A stretch of DNA of 5,447 nt from Clostridia bacterium (GCA_017629325.1 JAGBXL010000044.1:1-5447); one strand, 5' to 3'. Positions 1 through 5,321 are shown, counted from the stretch's first letter. The notes: a model not told the origin generated them from the sequence alone. Numbers and translations: made by a program.

Positions 1-75
1 AACGAGAAAAGAATTAAAGAGAAACTTGGGTGGATGAGTCCGGTGCAATATCGGCTCAACACCTTGGCTGCATAA
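1..75 (+). CDS. IS3-family transposase (OrfB), C-terminal 24 residues only
   Basis: The window opens in frame inside a transposase gene, which reads NEKRIKEKLGWMSPVQYR and six more residues before a TAA at 73-75. The pattern 'N..RI...L..MSPVQYR' close to the C-terminus is the characteristic end of the DDE (rve) integrase domain of IS3/IS150 OrfB proteins. The DDE catalytic residues lie upstream and are not visible. The reading frame is intact over the visible part, so nothing here indicates a pseudogene, but activity cannot be assessed. The inverted repeat 40 bp downstream supports the call. Confidence 0.88.
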   Translation, partial: NEKRIKEKLGWMSPVQYRLNTLAA

Positions 76-110
76 AAATAGCGTAGCAGTCATTAAAACT
101 ACTACGCTAT
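74..110 (-). terminator. Hairpin inside the IS end, oriented as a minus-strand terminator
   Basis: The arms 78-90 and 98-110 pair over 13 positions around a 7-nt loop. Read on the plus strand the stem has one C-A mismatch. Read on the minus strand that position becomes a U-G wobble, so the stem is continuous. On the minus strand it is followed by four T residues (77-74). On the plus strand it is followed by a run of A. It therefore fits a terminator for transcripts entering the element from the rluA side, and it would stop antisense transcription into the transposase gene. Confidence 0.65.
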
Positions 111-115
111 AAAAA

Positions 116-139
116 GTCTAACTTTTTGGGGTCACATCA
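116..139 (+). repeat. Terminal inverted repeat (right end) of the IS3-family element
   Basis: These are 24 bases at the end of the element. Read inward from the right they begin TGATGTGACCCC and continue with AAAAAGTTAGAC. IS3-family ends begin TG and end CA, as here. The matching left repeat is outside the window, so the exact length cannot be confirmed. Confidence 0.7.
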
Positions 140-151
140 AAACATAAATTT

Positions 152-1012
152 TTACATTCCATTTTTGTTTGCATAAAAAGGTGCTTCAACAATAATTTGT
201 TTTTTAGTGCAAGGGTGAACAAAGCTTATTTTTCCGCAATGCAGAAAAAACTGTTTGCCACTTTCCGCCTTATCATCATATAAAAAATCATTTAAAAGAG
301 GATTACCAATATAAGCCATGTGAACTCTTATTTGGTGTGTTCTTCCGGTTTTAAGATTAAGTTTAACAAGTGAATTATCCCCTATTTCTTCTATAAGCTC
401 ATAGTTGGTTTCGGCATATTTCCCCTGCGGTGAAACCTCTCTTTTAATGGTGCTGCCATCGCACCTTGCTATATTTTGGATAACAGTTCCTTTTTTTGTT
501 TTTAGTTTGCCTCTGCATAGTGCATAATATGTTTTTTCAATAGTTTTTCTAAATGATTCTGTGCACAAAAAAGATGCACTATACATATTTTTAGCAATAA
601 TAACAATTCCCGAAGTATAGCTATCTAAGCGGTTTGACACCCTGAAGGTAAAAGGAATATCTTTGTAATACCAGCACACATAGTTTGCTAGGGTATCGTT
701 ATAGTGATTTTGCGAAGGGTGAGTTGGCATACCTGCAGGTTTATTTACACAAAGAATATCTTCATCTTCGTATAAAATATCTATTTCACCTTGCGTTTTG
801 GCTATGTTTTCCGATTGGGTTTCAGGAATTAAAAGTTCAAGAACATCGCCTGTGTTCATTATTTTTCTCACAGTAACATTTTCGCCGTTAACAAGTATTC
901 CGCCGCTTGTTTTAAGTGCAGTAATCACAGAAGATGCCATATTAAATTCATTTTTTAAAACAGATTTAACGCTTATATTATCTGTTTTGGCTGTAAATTC
1001 AAGTTTTCTCAT
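152..1012 (-). CDS. RluA-family RNA pseudouridine synthase
   Basis: This 286-residue protein isomerises specific uridines to pseudouridine in the cytoplasm, in rRNA or tRNA. The target cannot be deduced. Residues about 10-62 form an S4-like RNA-binding segment (GGILVNGENV, then GDVLEL). The catalytic domain follows: ILYEDEDILCVNKPAGMPTH (79-98), the active-site motif NRLDSYTSG with Asp130 as presumed nucleophile, KTYYAL with the conserved Tyr near 162, and LKTGRTHQIRVHM (220-232). Two positions deviate from the common pattern. HRLD is NRLD here, which I believe also occurs in Firmicute relatives, and the usual GD..YG after the last motif is ND..YD. Length and domain order match RluD/YlyB-type proteins. 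The ATG at 1012 is supported by GGTGA three bases upstream. The gene directly follows the aldolase terminator and has no visible promoter of its own. Confidence 0.93.
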   Translation of the reverse strand: MRKLEFTAKTDNISVKSVLKNEFNMASSVITALKTSGGILVNGENVTVRKIMNTGDVLELLIPETQSENIAKTQGEIDILYEDEDILCVNKPAGMPTHPSQNHYNDTLANYVCWYYKDIPFTFRVSNRLDSYTSGIVIIAKNMYSASFLCTESFRKTIEKTYYALCRGKLKTKKGTVIQNIARCDGSTIKREVSPQGKYAETNYELIEEIGDNSLVKLNLKTGRTHQIRVHMAYIGNPLLNDFLYDDKAESGKQFFLHCGKISFVHPCTKKQIIVEAPFYANKNGM

Positions 1013-1015
1013 TAT

Positions 1016-1020
1016 TCACC
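1016..1020 (-). promoter_or_regulatory. Ribosome binding site of the rluA-family gene
   Basis: The sequence GGTGA lies three bases before the ATG and matches the downstream half of the AGGAGGTGA anti-SD complement. This is equivalent to a spacing of about six bases from GGAGG. The site lies only four bases beyond the T-tract of the preceding terminator, so few or no bases are left for an independent promoter. Confidence 0.6.
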
Positions 1021-1024
1021 ATAT

Positions 1025-1056
1025 AAAAAGGCTGCTTCATTAAATGAAACAGCCTT
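1025..1056 (-). terminator. Intrinsic terminator after the aldolase gene
   Basis: The arms 1028-1040 and 1044-1056 pair over 13 positions with a 3-nt loop. The single exception to Watson-Crick pairing is a U-G wobble on the minus strand (a C-A mismatch on the plus strand). The core is GC-rich (GGCTG/CAGCC). Five T residues follow on the minus strand (1029-1025). It sits 12 bases after the aldolase stop codon. This is a classic rho-independent terminator and would reduce transcription into the pseudouridine synthase gene. Confidence 0.9.
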
Positions 1057-1068
1057 AATTTATTAAAC

Positions 1069-1935
1069 TTAGTTAGCTTTTCCAACAGAACCAAAGAGTT
1101 CCATTTTTTCTTTAACAGTTGCTTTAATAGCTTCAACACCGGGAGCAAGAACTTTTCTGGGGTCAAAACCTTTGCCCTCTAAATCTTTGCCTTCTTCGAT
1201 GTATTTTCTAACTGCTGCAGAGAAGGAAAGCTGACATTCTGTGTTTACATTGATTTTTGAAACACCAAGAGAAATAGCTTTTTTAATCATATCAGCAGGA
1301 ATACCTGTGCCACCGTGAAGAACAAGTGGCATAGGATCTGTTGCTTTGCCGATTTCTTCGAGAACATCGAAACGGAGACCGGGCCAGTTTGCAGGATATT
1401 TACCGTGGATATTACCAATACCTGCAGCTAAGATATCAACGCCGAGGCTTGCAATCATTTTGCATTCTTCAACATCTGCAACTTCGCCGCCGCCAACAAC
1501 ACCGTCTTCTTCACCGCCTATTGCGCCAACTTCTGCTTCAACAGAAATTCCTTTTTCGGCAGCGATTTTAATGATTTCTTTTGTTTTTTCAATATTTTCA
1601 TCGATGGGATATTTTGAACCGTCGAACATAACTGACGAGAAACCTGCATCAATACATTTGAGAGCGTGCTCATAGCTGCCGTGGTCAAGGTGAAGAGCAA
1701 CAGGAACTGTGATACCCATTTCTTTAATCATACCATTAACCATTCCAACGATTGTGGTGTAGCCGCACATATATTTGCCTGCACCTTCCGAAACACCAAG
1801 AATAACAGGTGAATTCAATTCCTGTGCTGTTTGAAGAATAGCTTTTGTCCATTCAAGATTATTGATATTGAACTGACCAACAGCATATTTGCCTGCCTTT
1901 GCTTTAGTAAGCATTTCTTTTGCTGAAACCAACAT
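1069..1935 (-). CDS. fba: Class II fructose-1,6-bisphosphate aldolase
   Basis: This 288-residue cytoplasmic, Zn-dependent enzyme cleaves fructose 1,6-bisphosphate to dihydroxyacetone phosphate and glyceraldehyde 3-phosphate, reversibly, in glycolysis and gluconeogenesis. It is full length for the short class II (FbaA-like) type. Visible motifs are LHLDHG (81-86; Asp84 as catalytic acid, His85 as Zn ligand), VMFDGS (102-107), EAEVGAIGG (133-141), GNIHGKYP (174-181; His177 as Zn ligand), LHGGTG (206-211; His207 as Zn ligand) and INVNTE (228-233) for phosphate binding. GNIHGKYPANW replaces the commoner G(T/S).HG.Y form, as I recall for clostridial relatives. Tagatose- or ketose-bisphosphate aldolases share this fold, but the sequence and the stand-alone, strongly promoted setting favour glycolytic Fba. 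The ATG at 1935 has GGAGG nine bases upstream. The gene has its own promoter and terminator. Confidence 0.95.
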   Translation of the reverse strand: MLVSAKEMLTKAKAGKYAVGQFNINNLEWTKAILQTAQELNSPVILGVSEGAGKYMCGYTTIVGMVNGMIKEMGITVPVALHLDHGSYEHALKCIDAGFSSVMFDGSKYPIDENIEKTKEIIKIAAEKGISVEAEVGAIGGEEDGVVGGGEVADVEECKMIASLGVDILAAGIGNIHGKYPANWPGLRFDVLEEIGKATDPMPLVLHGGTGIPADMIKKAISLGVSKINVNTECQLSFSAAVRKYIEEGKDLEGKGFDPRKVLAPGVEAIKATVKEKMELFGSVGKAN

Positions 1936-1944
1936 TTATATCTA

Positions 1945-1949
1945 CCTCC
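1945..1949 (-). promoter_or_regulatory. Ribosome binding site of fba
   Basis: GGAGG within TGGAGGT lies nine bases before the ATG at 1935. It is a near-perfect Shine-Dalgarno sequence, which fits a highly expressed glycolytic gene. Confidence 0.9.
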
Positions 1950-1974
1950 AAGTTATGTTATATAATACCCTAAT

Positions 1975-2003
1975 ATTATACACTCTTATGTAAAATATGT
2001 CAA
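1975..2003 (-). promoter_or_regulatory. Consensus sigma-A promoter of fba
   Basis: On the minus strand TTGACA (2003-1998) is followed by exactly 17 bases and then TATAAT (1980-1975). Both boxes match the vegetative consensus at 6/6. Transcription should start near 1968-1970, giving a 5' leader of about 33-35 bases that ends in a strong ribosome binding site. The -35 box lies about 20 bases beyond the htpG stop codon. The aldolase is therefore independently and probably strongly transcribed. No operator-like repeat is evident around it. Confidence 0.92.
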
Positions 2004-2023
2004 CATTAAAAAGTTAATATACC

Positions 2024-3826
2024 TTAGTTTTTAAAAATTCTTTCAAGGATTTCAGAAGTTTTTTCTATAAAGTGTTTTTTATCTTCACCCGTTAAAGAAT
2101 TGTTGGAAAGCTTTGCCATGGATATAATCTGTGAGCATAAAAGCTCTATGTCATTTTCGTCTGTTATTTCAAAAATCAGCTTGACAAGAGGATTTGCACT
2201 GTTTATAAGAAGCGTTTCTTCGCTTTTTGGAAAATTCATCATGCCGATATTACCATACATTTTCGACATTTCTTCCATGCGGCGTGCTTCCTCGGAAAGA
2301 ACATACATGGCAGACACATTCTCCGATTTAAGCGCCTGAACCTCGATTTTGGTTTCAGGAAGAAGCTTTTTGAAAACATCTGTTAGTTTTTCTTGATCTT
2401 CCTCAGCGGTCTCTGTGCCCTTTATTGATTCGCTTACATAAGAATCTACTCTTTTAAATTTAATGCCAGAAAGCTTGTACTCAAGAAGGCTTATAAAATG
2501 ATTGTCTATCATATTGTTAAGAAGAACCATTTTTATATCTTCTGATTTTAAAAGCTCAATATACTGCGACTGTGCGTCAATATCGGTTATATAATAAACC
2601 TCTTTTACATCTGATTCTGTAAGTTCTTTTAAGGAAATATAGCCTTCTTCATAGTTTTTAAAGAGAATAACATCTTTAACTCTATCGTAGAATTTTTCGT
2701 CTCTCATACAGCCGTATTTAACAAAGGGGTTAATATCGTCCCAATATTTTGCATACTGGTCTTTGTCCGCTTTATAAAGACCTGTTAATTTATCGGCTAC
2801 TTTTTTTGTTATGTGGGAAGATACCTTATTAACATAGCCATCGTTTTGCAGAAAACTTCTTGAAACATTTAACGGAAGGTCGGGGCAATCTATAACACCC
2901 TTTAAAAGCATAAGATATTCGGGAGTTACTTCCTTTATGTTATCTGCAATAAACACCTGATTATTATATAGCTTAATCTGACCTTCTATGGTCTGGAATT
3001 CGTGATTAAGCTTTGGAAAATACAGTATTCCCTTAAGATTAAAGGGATAATCAACGTTAAGATGAATCCAGAAAAGAGGCTCATTAAAATCGAGAAATAC
3101 TCTGTGATAAAACGCCTTGTATTCATCTTCTGTGCATTCAGATGGCTTTTTAAGCCATAAGGGCTCTGCATCGTTTATAGGTGTAATTTCTTTATCTTCC
3201 TCAGTGCCGTCGGTTAAATAAATTTTAACGGGGAGGAAAGAGCAGTATTTTGTGAGGATGTTTCTTATTTCATTTGTTTCAAGGAATTTTTTGTTATCTT
3301 CGGATATATGAAGTGTGATAACAGTTCCTCTTTCCGATTTATCACTTGGTGAAATTTCAAATTCTGCACCGCCATCGCTGATCCAATGAACAGCTTTGGC
3401 ACCTTCTTTATAAGAGAGTGTGTCGATTTCAACTGTTGATGCAGCCATAAATGCAGAATAAAAACCAAGACCAAAATGACCTATAATCTGGCTTTTTTCA
3501 TCTTTTTCTTTTTCATATTTCTGTATGAATTCTTCTGCACCTGAAAATGCAACCTGATTTATATATTTTTCTACCTCTTCTTCTGTCATTCCAATACCAT
3601 TATCAGAAACACTTATAATGCCTTTTTCTTTGTTTATTTTAACATTTATTTCATATTCCACATTGTTCTGTGTTTCACCCAAAGAAACAAGCTTTTTATG
3701 TTTCATAACAGCATCTTGAGCATTGGAAACAAGCTCGCGAAGAAAAATATCGCTATCGGAATAAAGCCATTTTTTTATTATGGGTAAAAGATTATCTGTG
3801 TGAACTGAAATTTTACCTTTTGCCAT
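2024..3826 (-). CDS. htpG: Hsp90-family molecular chaperone HtpG
   Basis: This is a 600-residue cytosolic, ATP-dependent chaperone dimer. The N-terminal GHKL ATPase domain shows FLRELVSNAQDA (28-39; catalytic Glu31, Mg-binding Asn35), SDNGIGM (74-80; Asp75 for adenine binding) and GHFGLGFYSAF (116-126, the ATP lid). The middle domain has LFWIHLNVDYPFNLKGILYF (251-270) and LPLNVSRSFLQ (317-327), with Arg323 as the presumed gamma-phosphate contact. The C-terminal dimerisation domain contains a Met-rich stretch (517-530) and LLINSANPLVKL (539-550). Length is slightly below E. coli HtpG (624). GHFGLGFYSAF, INQVAFSGAEEF and NVSRSFLQ resemble, from memory, HtpG of Bacteroidetes and some Clostridia more than the E. 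coli type. An in-frame ATG at 3835 directly abuts AGGAG, so I chose the ATG at 3826, nine bases from it. The gene is probably cotranscribed with cwlD. Confidence 0.96.
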   Translation of the reverse strand: MAKGKISVHTDNLLPIIKKWLYSDSDIFLRELVSNAQDAVMKHKKLVSLGETQNNVEYEINVKINKEKGIISVSDNGIGMTEEEVEKYINQVAFSGAEEFIQKYEKEKDEKSQIIGHFGLGFYSAFMAASTVEIDTLSYKEGAKAVHWISDGGAEFEISPSDKSERGTVITLHISEDNKKFLETNEIRNILTKYCSFLPVKIYLTDGTEEDKEITPINDAEPLWLKKPSECTEDEYKAFYHRVFLDFNEPLFWIHLNVDYPFNLKGILYFPKLNHEFQTIEGQIKLYNNQVFIADNIKEVTPEYLMLLKGVIDCPDLPLNVSRSFLQNDGYVNKVSSHITKKVADKLTGLYKADKDQYAKYWDDINPFVKYGCMRDEKFYDRVKDVILFKNYEEGYISLKELTESDVKEVYYITDIDAQSQYIELLKSEDIKMVLLNNMIDNHFISLLEYKLSGIKFKRVDSYVSESIKGTETAEEDQEKLTDVFKKLLPETKIEVQALKSENVSAMYVLSEEARRMEEMSKMYGNIGMMNFPKSEETLLINSANPLVKLIFEITDENDIELLCSQIISMAKLSNNSLTGEDKKHFIEKTSEILERIFKN

Positions 3827-3835
3827 TTTTTGCAT

Positions 3836-3840
3836 CTCCT
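3836..3840 (-). promoter_or_regulatory. Ribosome binding site deciding the htpG start
   Basis: AGGAG (3840-3836 on the minus strand) touches the upstream ATG at 3835 with no spacer, but lies nine bases from the ATG at 3826. This favours the latter start, giving a protein that begins MAKGKI. Its first base (3840) is the last A of the cwlD TAA stop codon (3842-3840), so termination on cwlD occurs on the htpG binding site and translational coupling is plausible. Confidence 0.85.
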
Positions 3841-4556
3841 TATGTGTTTGTGAAATATTTTAAAACACCGCTGTATATTGCATAGGCCAGCTTATCTCTG
3901 TATGCCTTTGTAAGAAGCTTTTTTTCTTCTTCGGGATTAGAGATAAATCCGCATTCAACTAAAACAGACGGTATTTTGCTTCCGTTTAAAATGAATATGT
4001 CGTTTTTACTGTCTTTAGGACTTCTGTTATTTGAACTATCGGCAATATTTTTTAATTCTTTCTGTATTAAATCTGCAAGAGATTTATTATCATTATGCGA
4101 ATTATTATAAAAAACCTGTGCTCCTTTATATTTAGATTCAGGAAATTTGTTCATGTGTATGCTTATAAAAAGGTCGGCTTCTGATTCATCGCGGATTTTC
4201 TTTCTGTTTTTCATATCGCTTTGCTTTTTGGATTTTATGCTCGCATCATCACTATCATAAATACTCTCATCTGTTTGCCTTGTGTATATAACCCTTGCAC
4301 CGCTTTGCATAAAAAGATTTCCAAGTGATTTTGAAACCAAAAGATTAAGGTCTTTTTCTTTGCTTCCAGAAAATCCGGTTGCGCCACCATCGGGCGAGCC
4401 ATGACCTGCATCAATAATAATTACCTTTCCCGATACATAAGGACTCATTACAGGCTTTAAATTATTGCTACCACTGAAAAACGATATAGAAGCCATTAAA
4501 AGAGCCAATAAAAATACTGCATTATTAAAAATTTGTTTCTTAACAAAAATTACCAA
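3840..4556 (-). CDS. cwlD: N-acetylmuramoyl-L-alanine amidase, CwlD type (spore cortex maturation)
   Basis: This 238-residue Amidase_3 (Zn) protein removes peptide side chains from muramic acid. In spore formers CwlD acts with a deacetylase (PdaA) to make muramic-delta-lactam in the cortex, which is needed for germination. It has one N-terminal signal-anchor helix (about 11-29), so the catalytic domain faces outside the membrane. Motifs are IIIDAGHGSPDGGA (46-59; Zn ligand His52), KEKDLN (66-71; Zn ligand Glu67), LFISIHMNKFP (129-139; Zn ligand His134) and VLVECGFISNP (198-208; catalytic Glu201). Length equals B. subtilis CwlD (about 237), and no extra SH3, LysM or SPOR domain is present, which favours CwlD over vegetative amidases. 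The start is TTG at 4556, nine bases from GGAGG. The next in-frame ATG (residue 21) would remove half of the membrane helix. A perfect palindrome overlaps the Shine-Dalgarno sequence. Confidence 0.88.
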   Translation of the reverse strand: MVIFVKKQIFNNAVFLLALLMASISFFSGSNNLKPVMSPYVSGKVIIIDAGHGSPDGGATGFSGSKEKDLNLLVSKSLGNLFMQSGARVIYTRQTDESIYDSDDASIKSKKQSDMKNRKKIRDESEADLFISIHMNKFPESKYKGAQVFYNNSHNDNKSLADLIQKELKNIADSSNNRSPKDSKNDIFILNGSKIPSVLVECGFISNPEEEKKLLTKAYRDKLAYAIYSGVLKYFTNT

Positions 4557-4565
4557 TCATAAACA

Positions 4566-4570
4566 CCTCC
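4566..4570 (-). promoter_or_regulatory. Ribosome binding site of cwlD, partly inside a hairpin
   Basis: GGAGG (4570-4566 on the minus strand) is nine bases from the TTG start at 4556 and five bases from an out-of-frame ATG at 4560. Four of its five bases (4567-4570) belong to the 3' arm of the perfect palindrome at 4567-4592. In a transcript that includes the palindrome, the site would be largely base-paired. Confidence 0.75.
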
Positions 4571-4592
4571 GTTTAATAATTATTAAACGGAG
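4567..4592. repeat. Perfect 26-bp palindrome in the cwlD leader
   Basis: The sequence is its own reverse complement: CTCCGTTTAAT, a central AATT, then ATTAAACGGAG. In RNA it forms an 11-bp stem with a 4-nt loop. It lies between the membrane-protein stop codon and the cwlD start. Neither strand has a T-tract directly after it, so it is a poor terminator. It could be an RNA hairpin hiding the Shine-Dalgarno sequence, or a dimeric protein operator. Confidence 0.85.
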
Positions 4593-4610
4593 AATGATTT
4601 TATTATTTAA

Positions 4611-5174
4611 TTATTTATCTTTTTTAACAGATTTGTATATAATTTTAGGAACATATTTTTCGGTAAGACTGAAACTATGTGCACCTGAAATATATGCAGT
4701 AACACAAGGCAGATACATTACAAAACATAAAAGAATGCACACAGGCCAGTAATACACGCTTTTATCTGCCGGAATAAAGCTTGCAAGAGAGAATAAAAGC
4801 ACTCTGTGAATAAGAAACACTTTATTGCCAAATGATGAGCCGTTATCAAGAATAAATGTTATAAAAAGCATTAAAAGATTTAAAGTTAAAAAAGGCAAAG
4901 CATATAGTGCACCATTTGCCATATTGAGTTTTTTGGGCAATTGCCCTTCTTTAAGATGATTATTATATATTACATTGTTTTTGTAGTCTTTATTTCCTCT
5001 TTGCCAGAAGGTTGAGTGAATTGCACCTAAAAAAAGCCAGCCAACAAAAATGCCATGTATCCACTTCCAGCCATCTATCCACGAAAAAAATGGAAAAACA
5101 AAAAAAGAAAGAACTGCAAAAAACAGCTGCAAGCCAAGAAGTTCGAGATTAAGTTTAAAAATTTTATTTTTCAT
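4611..5174 (-). CDS. Uncharacterised integral membrane protein with four predicted helices
   Basis: I do not recognise this 187-residue protein. Hydrophobic segments at about 8-30, 38-56, 86-109 and 140-163 suggest four membrane helices. A shorter hydrophobic stretch near 119-134 may be amphipathic or a fifth, short helix. The 57-85 loop is polar and rich in Lys and Asn. The C-terminal tail (about 165-187) is basic and ends KSVKKDK. I see no signal peptidase site, lipobox, metal-binding cluster or nucleotide-binding motif. Aromatic residues are frequent around helices 1-2 (SWIDGWKWIHGIFVGW). The ATG at 5174 is supported by GAGG eight bases upstream and by a promoter further upstream. It is probably the first gene of a unit with cwlD and htpG, but a 54-bp gap holding the palindrome separates it from cwlD, so shared function is not implied. 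Confidence 0.85.
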   Translation of the reverse strand: MKNKIFKLNLELLGLQLFFAVLSFFVFPFFSWIDGWKWIHGIFVGWLFLGAIHSTFWQRGNKDYKNNVIYNNHLKEGQLPKKLNMANGALYALPFLTLNLLMLFITFILDNGSSFGNKVFLIHRVLLFSLASFIPADKSVYYWPVCILLCFVMYLPCVTAYISGAHSFSLTEKYVPKIIYKSVKKDK

Positions 5175-5182
5175 TATGTAAA

Positions 5183-5186
5183 CCTC
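5183..5186 (-). promoter_or_regulatory. Ribosome binding site of the membrane-protein gene
   Basis: GAGG (within TGAGGT) lies eight bases before the ATG at 5174, an ordinary spacing that supports this start. Confidence 0.7.
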
Positions 5187-5204
5187 ACAAAATATATTAT
5201 TTAT

Positions 5205-5233
5205 ATTATATATAATTTCAAAACAAAAATCAA
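5205..5233 (-). promoter_or_regulatory. Sigma-A-type promoter for the membrane protein (cwlD, htpG) unit
   Basis: On the minus strand TTGATT (5233-5228; 4/6 to consensus) is followed by 17 bases and TATAAT (5210-5205; 6/6). The start of transcription would fall near 5198, leaving a leader of about 24 bases with GAGG in it. No other comparably good promoter was found before cwlD or htpG, so this is the best candidate for the whole unit. The region is very AT-rich, so chance matches to the -10 box are likelier than usual. Confidence 0.68.
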
Positions 5234-5310
5234 GCCATAGCCGATTTTAATTATTTGAATGGTTATATTTTGAATTCTTGTGGCAATAATAATACAGAAA
5301 ATAATTATTC

Positions 5311-5315
5311 GGAGG
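5311..5315 (+). promoter_or_regulatory. Ribosome binding site of the partial lipoprotein gene
   Basis: GGAGG lies six bases before the ATG at 5322. This is a strong signal in favour of this short partial frame being a real gene. No convincing promoter was found for it within the 147-bp divergent gap (5175-5321). Confidence 0.85.
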
Positions 5316-5321
5316 TAAATT

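Larger units (their letters stand above)
1..139 (+). mobile_element. Right end of an IS3-family insertion sequence (partial)
   Basis: This is the 3' end of an IS3-family element, probably of the IS150 group. It holds the transposase C-terminus (1-75), a hairpin (78-110) and a terminal inverted repeat that ends in CA at 139. The left end lies outside the window, so neither completeness nor the target-site duplication can be judged. The element ends 12 bp past the stop codon of the convergent rluA-family gene, which is therefore intact. The right boundary is inferred from the usual TG...CA termini of this family and from the GGGGTC-containing end typical of clostridial members. Confidence 0.85.

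Noticed and set aside
685..1043. Plus-strand open frames opposite the rluA-family gene
   Set aside because: They are antisense to a well-supported gene. The hydrophobic look comes from the complement of its AT-rich codons, and no start signal was found.
1028..1056. Palindrome after fba as part of a small mobile element or a CRISPR-type repeat
   Set aside because: It is single-copy in the window, is followed by a T-tract and lies directly after a stop codon. An intrinsic terminator explains it fully.
1341..1675. Plus-strand open frames opposite the aldolase gene
   Set aside because: They are antisense shadows of fba with low-complexity translations rich in Arg, Leu, Gln, Ser and Pro. They have no credible ribosome binding site or family motif.
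2004..2040. Possible terminator after htpG
   Set aside because: Only a weak all-AT pairing (TTAAAAA with TTTTTAA over a 15-nt loop) can be drawn. The fba promoter begins at once, so readthrough from htpG into fba is possible but no terminator is called.
4593..4660. Separate promoter directly upstream of cwlD, including a sigma-E-like one
   Set aside because: A TAAAAT box is present but has no -35 at a usable distance, and I found no convincing sporulation-sigma pattern. This is left open in the palindrome finding.
4465..4752. Plus-strand 95-codon frame spanning the cwlD start and the palindrome
   Set aside because: It overlaps two better-supported minus-strand genes and their intergenic signal, and it has no ribosome binding site or recognisable domain.
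5234..5310. Plus-strand promoter for the lipoprotein gene
   Set aside because: Several TTGAAT-like and TATATT/TAATAC-like hexamers exist, but none pair at 16-18 bases with acceptable matches to both boxes. The AT-richness makes single hits meaningless.
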